A DNA stretch of 64,000 nucleotides from UBA7330 sp043554545 (GTDB taxonomy: Bacteria; Bacteroidota; Bacteroidia; Cytophagales; Cyclobacteriaceae): positions 4,650,001 to 4,714,000 of the forward strand of contig CP121337.1 in assembly GCA_043554545.1 (NCBI GenBank). Reading direction: 5' to 3'. A program made the position numbers and the translations under genes. This document shows positions 1 through 9,140 of this stretch, one piece after another. The notes under the pieces were generated by a model, which saw only the letters and a program-made list of their open reading frames with translations, did not search any database and was not told where the DNA came from. The first letter of the stretch is position 1, and every line of letters starts with the position of its first letter.

Positions 1-1
1 A

Positions 2-970
2 ATTATATTTTTAAATATTGCTTGTACTGAAAACCCTACGACAGAATTTTCTTTGATCGGGAAAACAAGCGGAATTGAGGATGGTTCTTTGATATACCTG
101 GACTATAATGAGAAATTATTAGACTCATCAAAAGTTGAGAACAATTCATTTCAATTTCATACAAAATTACCGGCATCACCGATTAATCTATGGCTTCACG
201 ACAAAGATTATTCCAATTACAGATCATTTTGGGCAGAAAATAAATCAATGACATTTGATGCAACTAAAACTGATTTCTTAAATGCTAAAATAACTGGTTC
301 TGAAGTGGAAAATTTAAGTTTCAGTCTCTTTCAAAAAATCAATTCATTACCAAGAAATGAAAGGCAAAAACTGGAATTAGAATTTGTAAAAAATAACCCT
401 AATAGTATTGTTAGTGCTTCAATGCTTTCGCTATATGCTAAAACTTGGGGTAAAGAAATAACCAAAGAACTTTATGAAGGATTATCACAAGAAAATAAAA
501 GTTCAGAATTCGGAAAAGAAATCACTAGATATCTAGAATTAAATAAGGAACCAAAAATTGGAGAACAATTTGTTGATTTTGAATCAGAAGATCAGAATGG
601 AAATGTCAAAAAATTGTCCGAATTAAATGGAAAAATTATTCTTCTTGAATTTTGGGCTTCCTGGTGTGGGCCTTGTCGACAAGAGAATCCAAATCTTGTA
701 CAGACGTACGAAAAATATAATCCTAAAGGATTTGAAATATTTGCAGTCTCATTAGACCAAGTAAAAGCAAGTTGGCTGAAGGCGATTGAAATAGATGGTC
801 TAAAATGGGAACACGTAAGCGATTTAAAAGGTGACCTGAATGAGGCTTCATTAATATATGGAGTTAGTGGAATACCAGACAACTTTTTGATTGCCGAGAA
901 TGGAGAAATTGTTGGGCGCAATTTGCGAGGAGAAAAACTGAATAAAAAGATAAAGGAGTTACTGGAGTAA
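2..970 (+). CDS. TlpA/ResA-like thioredoxin-fold lipoprotein, 5' end cut by window
   Basis: Probable periplasmic thiol-disulfide oxidoreductase held in a membrane as a lipoprotein. The frame is open to the left edge of the window, and the residues encoded from base 2 read IIFLNIACTENP, a typical lipobox end with the lipidated Cys at bases 23-25. The gene therefore starts before base 1, and the TTG at 53 is not its start. The N-terminal two thirds look like the DUF4369-type domain often found ahead of TlpA domains in Bacteroidota. The C-terminal third is a thioredoxin fold with the redox motif WASWCGPCRQ encoded near base 655. Family members reduce disulfides in cytochrome maturation or serve polysaccharide-utilisation loci. 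The substrate cannot be told from sequence. Confidence 0.85.
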   Translation: MIFLNIACTENPTTEFSLIGKTSGIEDGSLIYLDYNEKLLDSSKVENNSFQFHTKLPASPINLWLHDKDYSNYRSFWAENKSMTFDATKTDFLNAKITGSEVENLSFSLFQKINSLPRNERQKLELEFVKNNPNSIVSASMLSLYAKTWGKEITKELYEGLSQENKSSEFGKEITRYLELNKEPKIGEQFVDFESEDQNGNVKKLSELNGKIILLEFWASWCGPCRQENPNLVQTYEKYNPKGFEIFAVSLDQVKASWLKAIEIDGLKWEHVSDLKGDLNEASLIYGVSGIPDNFLIAENGEIVGRNLRGEKLNKKIKELLE

Positions 971-1530
971 TTGATTATAACTCATCAGCCAGTCTGCCTT
1001 TCCCTCAACTTGAGAAATTCACTGCAAACCTGCATCTTTAGACAAACGGCAGATGAGCTATTTTAGAAGTTAATAGCCGGATGAAGTAAGGTAATTCCTC
1101 ATAACAAAATTGAACGGTTAGTTCAAGAGCTTGAATTCTACTACATACCAAGACTCAACAAAGGAATGATGGATATTTCTTAATATCAACTTCAACAAAG
1201 AAACTGGAAACTTAAAAATTAGTATTCAGGAAGTACCTGGTTAGAAAATGAAGAAAGAAAATGGCCATTTCTAATGTGGCTATAAAGGATTTTTACCAGC
1301 CTTATGTGCATCATTTATTAGGTGAATTTTCCATTTAAAGGTAATGGTATCACTAAAAAAATAGGAAATTGATCTTAGGCAGTTTACAAAAAAAACTCAT
1401 ATTGGAACTATGGATTAATATGAGTTTAATCAGCTCAACGTAAGACAAACGATGGTATCAATTACTCTGTAAATCAATTAGATTGGGATATATCTGGAAT
1501 CATGTGTAAAGAGGCCAAAAACTTATTATT
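971..1530. other. 560-base gap without a recognisable gene
   Basis: All frames are broken by frequent stops and no tRNA-like or coding segment was recognised. The only structured element is the inverted repeat at 1393-1427, listed separately. The short repeat AGACAAACG occurs twice (near 1051 and 1442). The stretch could be a decayed gene or insertion-sequence scar, but no family could be named. Confidence 0.5.
1388..1427 (-). terminator. Orphan intrinsic terminator, minus strand
   Basis: A perfect 11-bp inverted repeat (arms 1393-1403 and 1417-1427, 13-nt loop) is followed on the minus strand by a run of about nine T. That is the layout of a Rho-independent terminator for leftward transcription. 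The stem is AT-rich, so it may be weak. No minus-strand gene lies upstream of it, so it may end a small RNA or be left over from a lost gene. Confidence 0.45.
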
Positions 1531-4500
1531 ATGAAAAATCATTCATTAAGATGTTTTACTCTTTTCTTTATTGGCTATGCAATAATTGGTATAACCACAC
1601 ACACCAAAGCCCAATCTGATAAGAGCTCATACGAAGCCTTAACCAAAAATTTTGCATCTCCTGATTATTCCTATTGGGGAGAAGTACCACTCTGGTGGTG
1701 GGAAGCAGATAGTCTGGACAAAAAACGTGTTACCTGGCAACTGGAGGAACTTTCTGCAAAAGGGGTAAAGGCCGTTTGTCCGATACAACGTTCGCCAGCC
1801 AGATCTTATCCTGAATCATTCAGCAAAGAATGGTGGGAAGCACTGGCTTTTGTCCATGAAGAATGTGAGCGATTGGGCATGCGACTTTGGGTGTACGATC
1901 AATTAGGATATGGCCAATATGGTTGGTTTGAAAAAGCGGCTGCCCAAATAGAAAACACGGGGACTTCGGAAATTGATTTTCATGCTTACGATGTAAGTGT
2001 CGGTGGGGGACTTAATATATCCATGCCTGAAGGGGCGCTTTTGGAGGCTCGCGCCTATCCAATTATCAACGATACGGCAAGAGATGAAAATAGCATCAAT
2101 ATTACCCATTTCATAAAAAATAATTCACTGATATGGAAACCAAGTGGTGGAGCCTGGACCGTAGGTGTTTCTGTGCTAAACCCCTTTCGGTCTTTCTATA
2201 TGAACGAGCAGTCTACCGATATATTTTTGGATCAGCTCTATCGTAAAATTGAAAATGTGGTGGGTGAGCAGGCAATGGGTAAGAGTTTAATTGGTGTTTT
2301 TCAGGATGAACATCCACCTACGCCTCGTGATGTTTACACGCCCGAACTAGCAGAAACTTTTCGAGCTAAATATGGATATGATATCTCGAGGGCCATACCA
2401 GCCTTGTATTTTGATGTAGGCAAGAAGACGCCTAAGTATCGAATTGATTATTTAGACACCTACCTTTCAATGGTAGAAGAAACCTATTGGAAGAAAGTAT
2501 ATGATTGGACAGCTGAAAAAGGGCTACTTACCAGTCATGACAATTGGGGGCGAAACAACATTTACAATCACAGCAAGGGGTATATTGATTATTTTCGAAC
2601 GCAACGATGGTTTTCCGCTCCGGGATTCGATGACTGGCGCCAAAAACCATTGCAGGAAAGAAATTATTATGACACAAAAATTGCTTCATCCATTGCCAGG
2701 CTATACCAACGTCCCAGAGTATGGGCAGAGACATTTCACACCTCCGGATGGGGGCGTACACCTGATCAAACCCTGACTTGGTTATCAACATTGTACGCGT
2801 TCGGGGCAAATTTATATGATGAGCATGGCCTTTATTATTCCTTAAATGCAGGTACATGGGAGCATGCCGCCGGTGACCCACACTGGCGACAACCCTATTG
2901 GCCGTACTATCAGGAGATCTCTGATTGGGTTACCCGGATGAGCTATATCATGTCACAGGGTAATTCTGTGGTCGATGTAGCCGTGCATTATCCAGTGGTA
3001 AGCGTATTGTCTGAAATAGAAAAAGGTGATCTCGATTATAATCACTACATGGAATTGTCCAGGGTTATTTATAACGAAGGGATCGATAATGATATCATAG
3101 ATGATGAATCCATATTAAATGCGCAGGTGAAGAAAGGAAGGATAGAGATCCATGGAAATAGTTACCAGGCGTTGGTATTTGGTGCTGAAGAGACCATAAG
3201 GTTAGCTGTGTTAGAAAAAGCACTGGAATTGGTTAAAAATGGCGGGACTGTGCTGTTTTATGGTACGTTGCCGAGTGCTTCTTCCGAGAATGGGAGAGAG
3301 GATGTGAAAGTAGTTTCGATCCTAAAAGAATTCTTAAACACTTCTTCGCTCACAAACTCCAGGAACCTTACAGCGCATAGCTTTGAAAATGGCGGATTTG
3401 TAGCATTCATCAAGGAAACACCTGAAATAATCCCATCCCTTCTTTCACAACATATCGACAGAGATTTTATCGGTGAGGGTGGCACTGTATATATATCACA
3501 CCGCAATATTGGAGACCAGGATGTCTACCTTATCCAGAATACTGAAAATAGTCCCATAGAACTGGATGCTCGTTTTCGTGTAGATGGTGTTCCTGAGATA
3601 TGGGATCCTTTTTCCGGCAAGATTAAAGACATCAGCAATTTTGAAAGGAAGAATGGGTATACGCATACTAAGCTTACCATGGAAGGGAATGTAGCGCAAT
3701 TGATTGTCATAAAACCTGGCGATGAAAAAAGCAGGGAGGATAAATCATCTTCATATGAATGGAACCAACTAGCACTTGCTAATGATTGGGATTTTTCCCT
3801 GATTCCTACCCGGGATAATCTTTGGGGTGATTTTACCTGGCCCCCATCAAATGAAAATATTGGATTGGAGGTTCGTCAGGTGAAATACAAAGAAGAGCCC
3901 GCAAACTCAGGTATAGCGCAGGACTGGAGCAACCCCGTTTTTGATGACGAAAATTGGGAAACAATCCTTTACAGTACGGGACCCTATTGGCTTACACTGG
4001 AAGAACTTCCTGAAAGTTCTGGAATCATTCCAAAAATTCTTCGCAAGCAAAAAGGGATAGTAAAGGGGTATCAGGAAGATGTTGATGGGAGCAAATATCT
4101 TTGGAAAGAAATCGTTTTTTCAAAGACTATTGGCCTGGCCAAGCCTTCCCCCTGGGGAGGACATTCCGGATATCCGGATGGTCATTACGACAAAAACTTT
4201 ATTCATCTCAAGGAGGGAAGAAAAATATTATTTACTAGAATTTATTCCCTTACAGAACAAACTGTTGGTTTGAATGTACAATTACGAAATTCTTCGGCTC
4301 GGTTATGGGTCAACAGCAAGGAGCAGCCCATTCAGGGTTCGGTCGGAAATCTGCCCTTAAATAAAGGATACAACGATGTATTGCTGGACCTTCCAGATGG
4401 CACTGGCGGGAAACTTTTCGTTCAAAGGACTCCACCTGAAATCATCAATGTCGATAATGGGAATGGAGACCCGACAGTTCCAACTTTAAAAGATGCCTCC

Positions 4501-5676
4501 TGGATTTGGTCAGGTAATTCAGAAGGTGCCTACTTTCGAAAATCATTCACGTTGAGTGAACTACCAGAAACCGCAAACATCATAGTGACCGGTGTTTCCG
4601 GGTTTAGGTTGTTTGTCAATGGAGAAAAAGTGGAAGAAGATATTGGTCCCTGGGCAACCTGGAATTACCCTAAAAGCGTCAATATCCTGCCCTACTTAAA
4701 GAAAGGGGAAAACATATTTGCAGCGTGGGATCAATTTTATAAAGGAATTAATGTTTCCTACTCGGATGGATATAAGGGATTTATCCTTTCCATGATAGCA
4801 ATTAACAAGGACGGTTCTACTTTAAAAATAGTAACCGATAAATCATGGAAAGGACATTCAAAGGAGTTTGATAATTGGACTGCCCCTGATTTCAATGATG
4901 CTGATTGGGCCTCTGCTACGGTAGGAGGAAATGCTAGTGATAATCCGTGGGGGAAAGATTACCTGGCAAATATGGGAGGCTCCACCACTCCTTATCGTCC
5001 TTTATCTGTTAACTTATCTTCTCCCTACCTTCAGGTTTTCGATGAAATGCCGGACATCGTTTATGATGTAAAAAAGGAGTCTGAGGTAAACGTAGGCTGG
5101 TATCGTTTTGAAGCTCCTCCGGGATTAAAAGAAATTTCCCTGGGCGTAGAAAATGTAACGGTATGGGTGGATGGAAATAAATTAGAGGTGAAAGCTGGAA
5201 TTGCCAGTGTAAAAAACCCTCCTGCTGGAGTTTCCAAAGTGGCTATTCGTTTGACAATGGAACCAGGAAAATATGCTGGAGCAGCCTTCGATCAACCGAT
5301 TAAACTAGCCCTGAAAGGAGGTCAAATTCAGACGGGGTTGTGGAATAATTATGCGCTTCCGACCTATTCGGGTATTGGTGTTTACCAACAAACCATAAAC
5401 TTGAGCAGTTCAGAGTCAGAGAAGGAAATAATAATAGATCTGGGAGAAGTATATGTTGCCGCTGAAGTATTTATCAATGGAGCATCTGCAGGGAGCAGGG
5501 TAGCTGCCCCTTTCAAATTTGATCTTTCACAATGGGTACGGCCAGGGGAAAATAAGATTGAAGTAAGGGTCGCCAATACACTTGCCCCCCATTATTCGAT
5601 ACCTCTTAAAACCTTAGAATTAGGCCCTACGAAATCGGGTTTGGTTGGTCCGGTTCAATTAAAAATAGCTGAATGA
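1531..5676 (+). CDS. Large exported GH106-like glycoside hydrolase, divergent
   Basis: Likely exported glycosidase of the GH106 alpha-L-rhamnosidase type (1381 aa). Residues 1-28 form a signal peptide ending near THTKAQ. Residues about 45-500 resemble the catalytic barrel of the two paralogues that follow: an acidic QDEHPPTP motif (E260), GFDDW (D367/D368) and AETFHTSGWG (E400). Compared with the paralogues, the second acidic residue is Asp rather than Glu. Around 985-1110 there is a beta-sandwich like the N-terminal domain of bacterial rhamnosidases (DASWIWSGN). Residues about 1240-1381 form a GH2-like sugar-binding domain ending in SGLVGPVQLKI, shared by the paralogues. The next gene starts 9 bp downstream, so the genes are probably co-transcribed. 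Exact linkage specificity is unknown. Confidence 0.75.
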   Translation: MKNHSLRCFTLFFIGYAIIGITTHTKAQSDKSSYEALTKNFASPDYSYWGEVPLWWWEADSLDKKRVTWQLEELSAKGVKAVCPIQRSPARSYPESFSKEWWEALAFVHEECERLGMRLWVYDQLGYGQYGWFEKAAAQIENTGTSEIDFHAYDVSVGGGLNISMPEGALLEARAYPIINDTARDENSINITHFIKNNSLIWKPSGGAWTVGVSVLNPFRSFYMNEQSTDIFLDQLYRKIENVVGEQAMGKSLIGVFQDEHPPTPRDVYTPELAETFRAKYGYDISRAIPALYFDVGKKTPKYRIDYLDTYLSMVEETYWKKVYDWTAEKGLLTSHDNWGRNNIYNHSKGYIDYFRTQRWFSAPGFDDWRQKPLQERNYYDTKIASSIARLYQRPRVWAETFHTSGWGRTPDQTLTWLSTLYAFGANLYDEHGLYYSLNAGTWEHAAGDPHWRQPYWPYYQEISDWVTRMSYIMSQGNSVVDVAVHYPVVSVLSEIEKGDLDYNHYMELSRVIYNEGIDNDIIDDESILNAQVKKGRIEIHGNSYQALVFGAEETIRLAVLEKALELVKNGGTVLFYGTLPSASSENGREDVKVVSILKEFLNTSSLTNSRNLTAHSFENGGFVAFIKETPEIIPSLLSQHIDRDFIGEGGTVYISHRNIGDQDVYLIQNTENSPIELDARFRVDGVPEIWDPFSGKIKDISNFERKNGYTHTKLTMEGNVAQLIVIKPGDEKSREDKSSSYEWNQLALANDWDFSLIPTRDNLWGDFTWPPSNENIGLEVRQVKYKEEPANSGIAQDWSNPVFDDENWETILYSTGPYWLTLEELPESSGIIPKILRKQKGIVKGYQEDVDGSKYLWKEIVFSKTIGLAKPSPWGGHSGYPDGHYDKNFIHLKEGRKILFTRIYSLTEQTVGLNVQLRNSSARLWVNSKEQPIQGSVGNLPLNKGYNDVLLDLPDGTGGKLFVQRTPPEIINVDNGNGDPTVPTLKDASWIWSGNSEGAYFRKSFTLSELPETANIIVTGVSGFRLFVNGEKVEEDIGPWATWNYPKSVNILPYLKKGENIFAAWDQFYKGINVSYSDGYKGFILSMIAINKDGSTLKIVTDKSWKGHSKEFDNWTAPDFNDADWASATVGGNASDNPWGKDYLANMGGSTTPYRPLSVNLSSPYLQVFDEMPDIVYDVKKESEVNVGWYRFEAPPGLKEISLGVENVTVWVDGNKLEVKAGIASVKNPPAGVSKVAIRLTMEPGKYAGAAFDQPIKLALKGGQIQTGLWNNYALPTYSGIGVYQQTINLSSSESEKEIIIDLGEVYVAAEVFINGASAGSRVAAPFKFDLSQWVRPGENKIEVRVANTLAPHYSIPLKTLELGPTKSGLVGPVQLKIAE

Positions 5677-5685
5677 AATAACAGC

Positions 5686-8600
5686 ATGACAAGAACATTG
5701 AAGTCAGCAATCTCATGGGTAATATTATTCGTTTTTATAACGGGTTGTAATCCAGAAAAAAACGAAACACATGCACTAAACACAAGAGAAAATCTGGCAG
5801 CAGGGTTTAAAGTTCCACCTGACTCCATACGGACAGCTGTATACTGGTACTGGATTTCGGATAACATATCTAGAGATGGTGTTGTGAAGGATCTTCATGC
5901 AATGAAAACTGCAGGAATCAGCAGGGCATTTATAGGTAATATTGGTTTAAGTGATGTCCCTTACGGTAAAGTGAAAATGCTAAGCGAAGCGTGGTGGGAG
6001 ATACTGCATGTAGCTTTGAAAACCGCAACAGAATTGGATATTGAGATTGGTATTTTTAATTCTCCAGGATGGAGCCAGTCGGGTGGTCCATGGGTAAAAT
6101 CGGAGAATGCCATGCGTTACCTTACCGCCTCGGAAATAAGTGTTAAGGGGCCCTCAAAAATTTCACAAAAACTGGAAAAACCCATTGAATCGTTTCAGGA
6201 TGTAAAAGTGATTGCCTACCCCGCTCCAAAAGATAGTGACCTCATTTTAAGTAGCACAAACAGTAGTATAATCTCTTTCCCTCAGGTAAAAGATCTAGCC
6301 TCTATCAGTGATGGAGATACAACAACAGGAATAACATTTCCCGAAGGGGATACTTTTATTATCACTTTCGATGCTAATGAAGCATTTACTGCACGTAGTC
6401 TGTCGTTAAAAAGCACGAACAATTCCATCTATTCCGAGGTGATATTACAGGCCAAAGACGTGCAGGGCAGGTATGTAACGATCAAGGAATTTATATTTAA
6501 TCGGGTAAATGAAAATTTAAGTGTTGGGTTTAAGCCTTATGCACCACTATATATCTCTTTCCCAGCCGTCACATCCAAAAGTTTTCGTTTGAAATTCAAA
6601 AACGCAATTCCTTCTGGGTGGAGTTTTCCACAAGCCAATAAAAATGATGGCCTTGTAGAAGTAGAACTTTTCACTACTCCAAGGGTAGAAAATTATGCCC
6701 AGAAGACTTTTGCAAAAATGTATCATACGCCGCTACCGGACTGGTACGATTATCAATGGCCGAGACAAGAAGAAGTAGATGATGAAGAGCTGGTGATCAA
6801 TGCTTCAAAAGTGTTGGATATCTCTGAAAATATGAACAACGATGGAATGCTCAATTGGGAGGTCCCGGAAGGAGATTGGGTAATCATGCGGACAGGTATG
6901 ACACCCACAGGCACTAAGAATTCTCCTGCTTCACCAGAAGCTACAGGTTATGAAGTGGATAAAATGAATAGGGAACATGCTACTTTGCATTTCGAGGGTC
7001 ATATGGGTGAAATATTAAGAAGAATCCCTGAAGCAGATAGGAAATGTTTTAAAGTGGTAGTGCAAGACAGTTACGAACAGGGAGGCCAGAACTTCACAGA
7101 TGGTTTTTTAGAGGAGTTTGAGCAAGTTTATGACTATGATCCTCTACCGTACCTCCCCGTCTATCAGGGAATGGTAGTTAATAGTCAGCAGGCGTCCGAT
7201 CGCTTTTTATGGGATATGCGCCGCCTCGTTGCCAACAAAATAGCATATGATTATGTGGGAGGCTTGAGAGAGATAAGCCATGAAAATGGATTAACCACCT
7301 GGTTGGAAAATTATGGTCATTGGGGATTTCCCGGAGAATTTCTGATGTATGGTGGACAATCGGATGAAATCGGTGGTGAATTTTGGAGCGAAGGTACATT
7401 AGGTGATATCGAAAACAGGGCTGCCACATCTTGTGGGCATATTTATGGAAAATCGAAAATTTGGGCTGAATCCAACACCAGTGGAGGAAAAGCATTTAGT
7501 CGTTATCCTGCAACTATTAAGCACCGCGGAGACCGTTTTTTTGCCGAAGGGATAAATGCGACTTTGTTACATGTCTATATACATCAACCTTATGAGGATA
7601 AAAATCCAGGTATAAATGCTGGTTTTGGTAATCCTTTCAACCGTAAAAATACCTGGTTCTCACAAATGGATGTATATACGCAATATCTCAAGCGTACCAA
7701 TTACATGCTTCAGCAAGGTTTGAATATTGCTGATTTAGCTTATTTTATTGGTGAAGACACACCAAAAATGACAGGGGTGACTGACCCTGCACTTCCTTTG
7801 GGTTATCAGTTTGATTATATGAATGCCGAGGTGATTGAAAGAGACATGACTGTCGAAGATGGTTTGATCACCTTGCCTCATGGCACACAATATAAAATCA
7901 TGGTGCTGCCTGAATTGGAAACCATGCGCCCCAAACTGCTAGCGAAAATAAAGCAGCTGGTCAATGACGGAGCGGTGATTTTAGGCCCGGAACCCAGTCG
8001 GTCACCTAGTTTACAAAACCAGCCCGAAGCAGATAAAGCGGTTAAAAATATGGCTGCCGAATTATGGGGTGATGTGGATGGTATAAATGTGAAATCACGA
8101 AAGTTTGGAAAGGGAATGGTTTTATTCGGTATGGATATGTCAGAGGCTCTGGCATTGATAAACTGTATTCCGGACTGTAAGCTTCCGGAAGATAACTCAA
8201 TCCATTATGGACATCGAACATTGGGGAATGGAGAAATTTATTTCATCACGAACCAAACCAATAAGGAAAAGGTAATTGCCCCTGAATTTAGGGTTTCGGG
8301 CATGCAACCAGAACTGTGGGAAGCAACAACAGGATATATACGTGACCTTCCTGCCTATGTTCAAAAAGGAAGTGTTACGGCAGTACCCCTTAAACTGGCT
8401 CCTTACGAAAGTGTATTTATCGTGTTTAGCAAACCAGCAGGGAGGGCAAATGCAGAAGGCATAGAAGCCAATTACCAGAAATCCGAATTGATAGCTGATT
8501 TCAAAACTCCATGGACAGTTAATTTTAACGCTGCTGAAAGAGGTCCAGAAAAAGCGGTGATTTTTGAAGAACTGATTGATTGGACTAATTCAAAGGATAA

Positions 8601-8970
8601 GCGTATTAAATACTATTCTGGAACGGCTTACTACTACAATACATTTCAGTTTGATAAACATACCAAAAATGAAAAAATCAATATTGACTTAGGTGAATTG
8701 ACTGCAATGGCAAAAGTTACGATAAATGGGAAATATGCTGGTGGCGTATGGACAGCACCTTATAGATTGGAAATAACAGAATTGGTGAAAGAAGGTGAGA
8801 ATGATTTAAAAATTGAAGTAGTAAATACCTGGGTAAACCGAATAATTGGCGATATGCATTTGCCGGAAGAGGAGCGAAAAGTATGGGCACCTCATCTGCC
8901 TTACAATGCTGAAAGCCCTTTGCAGGCTTCTGGATTATTTGGTCCGGTTCAAGTAAGGATTGCTAAGTAA
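5686..8970 (+). CDS. GH106 family alpha-L-rhamnosidase, lipoprotein
   Basis: Predicted surface or periplasmic lipoprotein glycosidase (1094 aa) that would remove alpha-L-rhamnose from a complex glycan. The signal peptide ends in the lipobox FITGC. The GH106 layout is clear: AVYWYWISDN near the start of the barrel, QDSYEQGG (E464), WLENYGHW (E541), GGEFW (E565) and AESNTSGG (E595). The spacing of E464, E565 and E595 matches, as I recall it, the catalytic and calcium-binding glutamates of the characterised enzyme BT0986. The last 150 residues are the GH2-like jelly roll ending in SGLFGPVQVRI. It follows the first glycosidase by 9 bp and shares its domain plan, consistent with successive steps on one polysaccharide. 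Confidence 0.88.
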   Translation: MTRTLKSAISWVILFVFITGCNPEKNETHALNTRENLAAGFKVPPDSIRTAVYWYWISDNISRDGVVKDLHAMKTAGISRAFIGNIGLSDVPYGKVKMLSEAWWEILHVALKTATELDIEIGIFNSPGWSQSGGPWVKSENAMRYLTASEISVKGPSKISQKLEKPIESFQDVKVIAYPAPKDSDLILSSTNSSIISFPQVKDLASISDGDTTTGITFPEGDTFIITFDANEAFTARSLSLKSTNNSIYSEVILQAKDVQGRYVTIKEFIFNRVNENLSVGFKPYAPLYISFPAVTSKSFRLKFKNAIPSGWSFPQANKNDGLVEVELFTTPRVENYAQKTFAKMYHTPLPDWYDYQWPRQEEVDDEELVINASKVLDISENMNNDGMLNWEVPEGDWVIMRTGMTPTGTKNSPASPEATGYEVDKMNREHATLHFEGHMGEILRRIPEADRKCFKVVVQDSYEQGGQNFTDGFLEEFEQVYDYDPLPYLPVYQGMVVNSQQASDRFLWDMRRLVANKIAYDYVGGLREISHENGLTTWLENYGHWGFPGEFLMYGGQSDEIGGEFWSEGTLGDIENRAATSCGHIYGKSKIWAESNTSGGKAFSRYPATIKHRGDRFFAEGINATLLHVYIHQPYEDKNPGINAGFGNPFNRKNTWFSQMDVYTQYLKRTNYMLQQGLNIADLAYFIGEDTPKMTGVTDPALPLGYQFDYMNAEVIERDMTVEDGLITLPHGTQYKIMVLPELETMRPKLLAKIKQLVNDGAVILGPEPSRSPSLQNQPEADKAVKNMAAELWGDVDGINVKSRKFGKGMVLFGMDMSEALALINCIPDCKLPEDNSIHYGHRTLGNGEIYFITNQTNKEKVIAPEFRVSGMQPELWEATTGYIRDLPAYVQKGSVTAVPLKLAPYESVFIVFSKPAGRANAEGIEANYQKSELIADFKTPWTVNFNAAERGPEKAVIFEELIDWTNSKDKRIKYYSGTAYYYNTFQFDKHTKNEKINIDLGELTAMAKVTINGKYAGGVWTAPYRLEITELVKEGENDLKIEVVNTWVNRIIGDMHLPEEERKVWAPHLPYNAESPLQASGLFGPVQVRIAK

Positions 8971-9140
8971 AGGGAAATGGATGAGGTAAAAAGCGCGTAA
9001 TAGAAACATCATGCTAATATTATTGCAGATAGTAATGAACGATAAACGAACCCAGAGTAATTGTGACTCTCATCAAGTATTTCCGGGAATGAAAATAAGC
9101 CATCTTAACACACAGCAATAGATCAAATTATAATACTCTT

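Noticed and set aside
592..921. Open frame opposite the TlpA-like gene
   Set aside because: Lies fully inside a clear thioredoxin domain on the other strand and has no recognisable features.
971..1530. Degenerate insertion sequence
   Set aside because: The gap has short repeats and broken frames, but no terminal inverted repeats, target duplications or transposase motifs could be identified.
2528..2881. Open frames opposite the first glycosidase
   Set aside because: His/Cys-rich translations of the antisense strand with no homology-like motifs; the sense gene is complete.
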